Below are positions 57,743-64,000 of a DNA stretch of 64,000 nt, in pieces. Numbering within the stretch: the stretch's first letter is position 1; every line of letters starts with the position of its first letter. This DNA comes from Taxawa tesnikishii (nom. ined.). Lineage: Eukaryota; Ascomycota; Dothideomycetes; Dothideales. The DNA is taken from positions 992,001 to 1,056,000 of the forward strand of contig JAPDRO010000005.1 of the NCBI GenBank assembly GCA_030247885.1, in the 5' to 3' direction. Below the pieces are notes generated by a model, which searched no databases, had not been told where the DNA came from, and worked only from the letters and a program-made list of their open reading frames with translations. Both the position numbers and the translations under genes were made by a program.

Positions 57743-59517
57743 ATGGAACTCGTTGCTCGCACCCTGTCACACTGGCCAGCATTGCTTGCCGCTGCTGTGC
57801 TCTTGCCGCTTGTTGGACTGCTCGGGTTTTACGTATGGGCGACTCCAAGCACATGGAAGGATTCTAGACGCAAACATCTGCCTCCGGGCCCAAAAGGATT
57901 GCCATTTGTGGGGTCTTTCTTCGACTTCAGCGATGATGCAGCAATTCCTAGAAGGGCGCAGGCTTGGGCCTTGAAGTACGGCGACGTCTTCTACACCAAG
58001 ATGGGCGGTAGTGACTGGATCTGGCTGTCGTCGCCGAAAGCAATCAAGGATTTGATGGACAAACGGAGCTCGATCTATTCAAGTCGTCCGCCTGCGCCGC
58101 TTTCTCAAGATGTAGCAAGCGCCGGCCGCCGTCAGCTCTTTATGCAGTATGGGCCGCAATACAGAACCGTCCGCAAGATATCCCATGCGCTCTTGAACAT
58201 CACCACTTCGACTTCCTACCAGCCCGTTCAGGATTATGAATCGAAGCAACTCATGAAGGAGATACTGGATGACCCTGATAACTTCTATGATTACAACAGA
58301 AGGTACTCAGCAAGCCTGATCATACGTATCACTTACGGATATCGTCTTCCAAAGTGAGTTTGGTCCTACACATCCTGGGAAACAAACACTGACCGGTTTA
58401 GTTGGGATCACCCTCTTGTTCCTAAGTGAGCATACCCGATCGACATATCTCTGAAGATACTGACCTCTGCAGGATTTACGGTGTCCTCGAACATTTCCAG
58501 GAAATGACCACTCCCGGAGCTTTCTTGATAGAAACGTTTCCATCGCTGAAAGCCCTTCCAGAATGGATGGTTCAAAACTGGATCACCTTTGGCAAGAAGG
58601 TGTTTGAGTCGGACCACAAGGTCTACTTGGGTCTCTGGAGAGACCTCAAGGAGAAGGTCGAAAACGGAACAGCACCTCCATGTTTCTGCAAAGACTTCAT
58701 GACCAGTGACCTAGAGAAACAGGGAATGGATGAACTGCAAGCGGCTTATCAGGCAGGCGGATTGGTGGAAGCAGGAGCCGAAACCACCTCCGCCTTTCTT
58801 AACACCTTCATCAGGGAAATGGTCCGCAATCCGAGAGTCGTCAAAGCCGCTCAGGAGGAGATCGATAGGGTCATCGGATCGGACAGACTGCCAAACTTCG
58901 AAGACGAGCCGAACTTGCCCTATGTGAGGTCGATCATCAAGGAGAATCTGCGACTATGCCCTCCAAACAAGGTGGGGATGCACCATGCCACGTCAGAAGA
59001 TGACTGGTATGAGGGTCATTTCATTCCGAAGGGCTCGACTGTCATCATCAACTGGTGGTAAGTAACCATTCCCAGATTTATCTGCGGAGACTGAGTTCTT
59101 TCCAGGGCCGTGCATAAGAATCCGGAGTTGTATCCTGATCCAGAGGAGTTCAAGCCAGAGCGGTACCTGAATCACGAGCTCCCGGCAGCCGCGTACCTAA
59201 ACGTGGCAGACCCGTACGAGCGCGATCATCTTTCGTATGGAGCAGGAAGGCGAGTGTGTCCGGGTATTCATGTTGCAGAGAAGTCCATGTTCATCAATAT
59301 CGCAAGAATGTTGTGGTCCTTCAATTTCTCCAAGAAGATTGGAGAAGAGGGAAAAGCTATCGAACCTGACGCAAGGACGGAGAAAGGGTGGATGACGGTC
59401 CCGGTACGCTTCCAGTGCGATCTGACAGTCCGATCTCCTAAGCATGCAGAGGTCATTAGAAAGACGTTCGCAGATGCGGAAGCGAAGGGTATGGAGTGGG
59501 CTTTTGGGCAGCGCTGA
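57743..59517 (+). CDS. Second cytochrome P450 of the same broad class
   Basis: Four exons (57743-58353, 58403-58426, 58473-59057, 59106-59517) including a 24-nt micro-exon coding WDHPLVP; 543 residues, clean frame. N-terminal anchor LAAAVLLPLVGLLGFYVWAT, hinge LPPGPKGLPFVGS, I-helix GGLVEAGAETTSAF, ExxR in IIKENLRLCPP, and heme loop LSYGAGRRVCPGIHVAE. The heme signature has Tyr in place of the usual leading Phe. The fold and C-terminal region resemble the neighbouring P450, but the two are clearly distinct proteins rather than a recent duplicate. Both have short exons with 46-49-nt introns. Confidence 0.93.
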
Positions 59518-60082
59518 TGAGCTGCATTGTCATTTCTTAGTAACGGTCCATAATGCAGACGTGTTGTGATAGCATTTGATAACTGGTGCGGTGCGATACC
59601 TTCCTTCGACATGACCAAAGCATCTCGTCACGCCATCTCTCACCGCCTCCTTTAGCGGGGGTTGTGAATGGATATGGAAGAGGTTGTGATGCTGCCAGGG
59701 CAGGACAGGGCAAGGGGCCCGTAGGCGAAATGGGTGGCCCTACGCCGTCGCTAGAGTTGATGGCCATATCGGCCCTCCATCGCCAGCATCAGCTGCAGCT
59801 GGTCTCTACCTAAACGGGAGGGTCATGGAAGACAGGAGATGTTAGACTGGAGGGGTTCGTGACTCGTTTGCATAATATGGTGACCCAGGCTATAAATTTC
59901 ACATGAAGCCAAGGCCTGCTTGCGGTTGCACTTGCCGGGGGCGGTGAGGCCCACTTTCACCGCCTTCATTGAGTGAGACTCGGTCAACTCCATCACCGCC
60001 ATAGCGCGATACCCAACCGACTGTTGCGCACTGCCCTGGACTCCTTGAGGGTCGCGGTTGCAGTCGCCCCGTGCTACTCGAG
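59518..60082. other. Intergenic, P450 3' side / regulator promoter
   Basis: 565 bp. Contains a relative of the dispersed repeat (59629-59658) and two further CACCGCC words near 59953 and 59992. No gene recognised. Confidence 0.5.
59629..59658. repeat. Dispersed 30-bp repeat, distant copy C
   Basis: Shares TCTCACCGCCTCC exactly with copy B and 24 of 30 positions overall. Confidence 0.4.
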
Positions 60083-62648
60083 ATGGGACGCAAGCCAAAC
60101 CCGCTCATTCTCGAGTTCTTCGAGCGCGGCCCCAAGCTTGCTGACCAGAGCAACCGCTATCAGCACACATGCAGAAAGTGTGGAGAGGATGTGCGGTCTT
60201 GTTCAAGTACGAAGGACATGCATGTGCTGATGGATATCTAGTTCCCTAAAGGTAGACCCGACACTCTAATGGACCATCTTTTGCACAGGTGCCCGAGAAT
60301 CACCGACGAGGACCGCAATCGAGCATATCTCTACCAACCCACCCCCAAGTCTACCACGCGAGCTGCACATACTTCCGACCATGATCAATCGCCAAGTTTG
60401 AATGGCAACGAGCCTCCAATTCAACTACAAAGAGAACCGTCTGCGTTGGATACCTTAGCCGAAGTCTCCCGTCAGCACTTGGACTTGACTAGACAACGGA
60501 ACATGGCAAATGCAAACGGCCAGAAACACAATGAAGACGAAGAGGGGGATCACGGCCTTTCTGCAATTTTGGCTCATATTCACCAACACGGATCGGCCAG
60601 TGAGACAAGCGAGCAGGCTCGAGCAGCTTTGAGTGCGATGAATTACCAAGCGCAGGTCTCTGGCCTTCCACAACTGGTTCCTTACACAAGTCCACAGGCT
60701 GAGACAGGACCGGATGCCACAGGGTCTCGGAGTAATGATCTCCAATCCGTCCTCAGGCGGCGGAATAAGCAGTCAACGTTGGAAGAGCGCATCAGCCAGC
60801 TCAATGCGCCCGCATCCAATGGATTATCACATCAAGCGCGCCGCATCATGACTATTGGAAATGCGCCGGCAAATTCGTGTCCGCAAAGCCAAGAAGACTC
60901 AAATCTGGGAACAGAACTTGAGCAAGTTAATCAAGACCAAGAACCAAACCAATCTCGGACAGCCACACTCTCTCCACAGCCCCTCACCACCAAACTCCTG
61001 CGCAGAGTGCACCACAGACACCGGATATGGCTGCGTCTATGCAGCAGCCGACACAACCTTTTATGGTTTACATGCCAGCTTTGCCAACTGTACCACCTGC
61101 ACGCTATGGCTTGCTAGCAAAGTCTAACCAGAAGAAGCAGCGGAACAGGTTTTCTGACAACCGAAGGAAAGAAGTGCACGGTATTCGGAAACTCGGCGCT
61201 TGCATAAGATGTCGCATGCTGAAGAAACCATGCTCAGAAGGCACGCCCTGCAGTACTTGCAATAGCATCGAAAATGCGCGGCTGTGGAAGAACTCTTGTA
61301 TCAGAACACGAATTGCCGATGAGATAACTTTGTATTCCACAGCATACTTCCACTCGAAGGCGCAACTGAGAATTTACGCACTCAATGCTGCTGAAGCCGC
61401 ACAGATTCCGGGACATGTCGAAGTCAGCTTGTTTCCTGAGACGAATAGCTGGGCCAAGTTCATGGCTTTCAAAAGCAGCGGTGCAGCAAAAGCTGGTGCT
61501 GAAGATGAGTCTGAAGACCATCTCGGAGAGGACAAGGAGGACAAAGGGTCGACCGTCGAGGTCTTCACACTCAACTTTCAGTCAGTCGAGACGAGCGAGA
61601 TCCCAACGACAGTAGAGCACTATATAAACACTGTTACGGAGGATGTCATCGAGCGTGAACCGGAAGGATTTCTGAGTGCTACTCTAGCTCTCGTCATGGA
61701 GCTGAGCGGTCAACATGATGTAAGTCATTATACGCAACCGTTATGTTCTGCAATTATGGTTACCGCTGCCAGCTGGCTTTCGCCCACTACCCGGTACATC
61801 TTACATGAACGAGACGCTAATATGAGATTCTGCAGGATGTACTCGTCCCAAAGGTGTTGAACCTGTGGGTTGCTACGAACCTACTTGCGTTCTCGCATGA
61901 GCCTATCTGGACTATAGCATACAGTTTTACCGATAACGAGCGCCATGTTCTCGAAGAGGACAGCACATCCTATCAAATCATACAGGCACAGATCCTAGCC
62001 TCAGTGGAGCAACACTGCCAAAAGCAAGCCCGCACTGTCTTGACAGAACTGGAACGTCGTCTTCTTGCGAGGCAACAGACCTCAGCATTGCTTACGTTTC
62101 TTGTCGCGCTCATACTTCTCAACGCAGTTGAACGAATGACATGGCTCTTCCGTTCCTTCGGCGAGAGACCGAAACCCGAACGTGACGTCTCTCTCTTACC
62201 CTCACCCTCCGCGGCAACATCACGTCGTAGCAGTGGCTTGGTCCTCCCGGGCTCCCGTCGTCCCTCGCCACCTAGCGAAACTACCTCCACTCCGTATATC
62301 CCTCCCGATTGGCCTCTCACATTTCCACCATCCAAATACTGGGACCAAGGCGTTTCTTTCAGCGAACTGCTGAACCTCTTGCTCCGTATGCGTGGTCTTC
62401 CACCCTCAACGCACCGCCGCGACGACGGCTCCCTAGGGTTAAAGAGCAGCAAGACGTATCAGGTGGTCATGGATGCAGAAGGCAAACCAATGCTGGATCC
62501 GGAACTCGCAATTGCGAACAGCTGGCTGGAGAAGATCGGTCTCACGGTCGACGACCTCGATCGCAAAGTCATTGCGTCGTTCGATATTAAGGATGCCAGG
62601 AGCTGGGACCTCAAGTTTATCGCCCAGATGCTTTTGCCCCAACCGTAG
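60083..62648 (+). CDS. Fungal transcription factor with N-terminal zinc finger and Zn2Cys6-like cluster
   Basis: Exons 60083-60190, 60242-61719, 61836-62648; 798 residues if two extra bases are removed (near 60860-60866 and between 60880 and 60975). Start MGRKPNPLILEFFERGPKLA. A BED/C2H2-like finger is split by intron 1: HTCRKCGEDFPKGRPDTLMD then HLLHRCPRITDEDR. A basic Gln-rich middle (RQIRVRKAKKTQ, in a shifted frame) follows, then a cysteine cluster GACIRCRMLKKPCSEGTPCS with further Cys at CSTC and SC, i.e. CX2CX6CX5CX2CX12C, a long-spaced variant of the Zn2Cys6 cluster, preceded by RFSDNRRKEVHGIRK. The C-terminal half is mostly helical, with a hydrophobic helix LLTFLVALILLNAVERM. Probably a nuclear regulator. 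Adjacent to three oxygenases, which it could control; that is inference. Confidence 0.85.
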
Positions 62649-63578
62649 GGCTCCGGTCTGAAGGACGTTGTGTGATGACAATACTGAACATGGCTTACGA
62701 GGTTATGGGGTGGGGAAATTGGCATGATTATGTCTTCCTTGGCTGCTTTTGCACACTTTGCTCTCTTGAAGATGGAAGCTTACGGGCGATGGAAACTCAT
62801 ATATTAGCGTGGCGCTGGAGGCAGACTACTCTTTTGCTATTGAGTCCGGACACAACTGGAGAATTGGCGTTTGGTGGGATCAACCAGACAAAAAAACCCC
62901 TTCCACTTTCCTCTACTCTAGTTGTCAATTTGAAATTGACTTCAAACCTCATTCTCACCATCGACTTTCCATTGCAACAGAAACATCATGGCGTTGCAAG
63001 GCTACATCAATATATACGTGAAGGTATAAGGAGGAGTTCGGTAACGAATCTAATCAGCCCGTCCAAAGACCAACGCACGGTTAGATCCATCGACGGGACC
63101 CTCCAATTGACGAGGGTAATTGCGTCTGGCACAACGACTCCTGATCTGTAGTCGAACAAGGCACTTGTAAAGACGTAGATCGGGACGATCGCTACTGTCC
63201 AGTTGCGGGCAGCGAGCACCTCCAGCACCAACAGGAGACTGCGCATATGTGTCCCTTCAAAGTCCGCTCGCAAAGGCGGTAAGCGGTAGCGTGATCATGT
63301 CATGCGTACACAGAGATGAGCTGTGACTCTTGCTCCATTAAGTTGTACATCAGGCAGGCTGGACTCTGAGAACACTCCATGGGTGTCGAGATTGAACCCG
63401 TTCCCGGCTGAACAAGGACTGTCGACAAAACCAAATTCCCGCCTTTGCTGGAGGTACATCGAATGCTCCCCAGACCTCCCTGGGGTATTCCCGACTGCAA
63501 CAACATCCCCGGGAACGCTTTTCAACCCTTTCCAACCTTCCGCTGATCACCCCAGTGCCAAGATCCGACTGTGCATCT
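62649..63578. other. Intergenic, convergent
   Basis: 930 bp between the regulator and the polymerase gene, pointing toward each other. The frame at 62672-63151 lacks motif support. Nothing else recognised. Confidence 0.5.
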
Positions 63579-64000
63579 TCAGCAGACGCGATGTTCAGGC
63601 GGCCTCCACGGCACACCCAAGGCCTCAAAATCTTCCTCTCGGATTTTCCCTCCACCAACGTACCCTCACTCAACTTCTCCCTTCCCCAATCCCTCAGCAC
63701 GTCTCGGTACAGCCCGCGCTGATTCAGCCGCATGCCCTTCCTGCTGGCCAACAGTCTCAGACTCCTGTTGAAGATGTCGTTCCCAGTGAAGTAAATCAAC
63801 GCCGCGCCCAGCTCGTCCTCCGGCACGAACAAGAAGTCGATTCGACGCCAGATGGTGGACGTAGGTAAGCAAGACGCCCCGTGCCATTTACTGCCCCCGT
63901 TGTCGGTGGAGGACGATGATGATGAAGACCTGGACGTGCTGCTGCTGCTGGCAAGCGTGGCCTTGAGGAAGCCAGAGGAGAAAAGCTGCGGAATTAGCGT
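63579..64000 (-). CDS. X-family DNA polymerase (lambda/beta/Pol4 type), 3' part
   Basis: Only the C-terminal catalytic end is inside the window; the gene continues past base 64000. Readable: LIPQLFSSGFLKATL, a Ser-rich insert, GSKWHGASCLP, WRRIDFLFVPEDELGAALIY with the third catalytic Asp of the palm (RRIDFL), FTGNDIFNRSLRLLASRKGM, RLNQRGLYRDVL (thumb), and the family terminus KI|FEALGVPWRPPEHRVC. The last step requires one more T in the T4 run (plus-strand A4 at 63627-63630), so the frame is broken 15 codons before the stop at 63579. Function: gap filling in base excision repair and end joining, nuclear. Confidence 0.92.

Overview
This window is nuclear DNA from a filamentous ascomycete (Pezizomycotina, most likely a Dothideomycete). 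The support is gene content (fused CYP505 P450-reductase, GPI-anchored secreted protein, Zn2Cys6-type regulator, GCR1-type regulator), very short spliceosomal introns (about 45-60 nt, GT..AG), and single-gene transcription on both strands without operons. No tRNA, rRNA, CRISPR array or intact transposon was recognised.

Layout: 1-1.0 kb, 3' end of an MFS drug exporter; 2.0-4.9 kb, divergent tryptophan gene (anthranilate phosphoribosyltransferase) and mitochondrial ribosomal protein uL10m; 5.9-8.9 kb, a kelch-type membrane protein with a repeated FPRGVPS tail motif; 8.9-16.4 kb, a gene-poor accessory stretch holding two decayed genes (an unknown accessory protein and the C-terminal piece of a SNF2 helicase) plus short diverged repeats; 16.4-19.3 kb, a GPI-anchored secreted protein and a GH5 glycosidase; 20.3-24.5 kb, a vacuolar/plasma-membrane Ca2+-ATPase; 26.3-29.9 kb, nucleoside hydrolase, CMC4 and SUMO; 30.5-33.9 kb, a conserved-looking unknown and a one-piece succinyl-CoA ligase alpha-beta fusion; 34.3-37.7 kb, CYP505; 39.6-42.3 kb, an Ime2/RCK-type kinase; 45.7-49.2 kb, a BCS1-like AAA ATPase and riboflavin synthase; 51.4-53.1 kb, a two-domain GCR1-type regulator; 53.6-62.6 kb, a compact oxidative group (FAD monooxygenase, two divergent P450s, a zinc-finger regulator); 63.6 kb to the end, the 3' part of an X-family DNA polymerase.

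Most genes are unrelated housekeeping genes. The exception is 51-63 kb, where three oxygenases lie between two regulator genes and may form a small tailoring or catabolic pathway without a recognisable backbone synthase.

A cross-cutting observation: about 14 otherwise well-conserved genes carry one to three single-base frame breaks, and most lie in or beside homopolymer runs. Restoring one base at each makes every exon sum divisible by three. This pattern points to base-calling errors in the assembly rather than gene death. The two pseudogenes at 13-16 kb look different: their stops are mostly the C-to-T or G-to-A type expected from repeat-induced point mutation.
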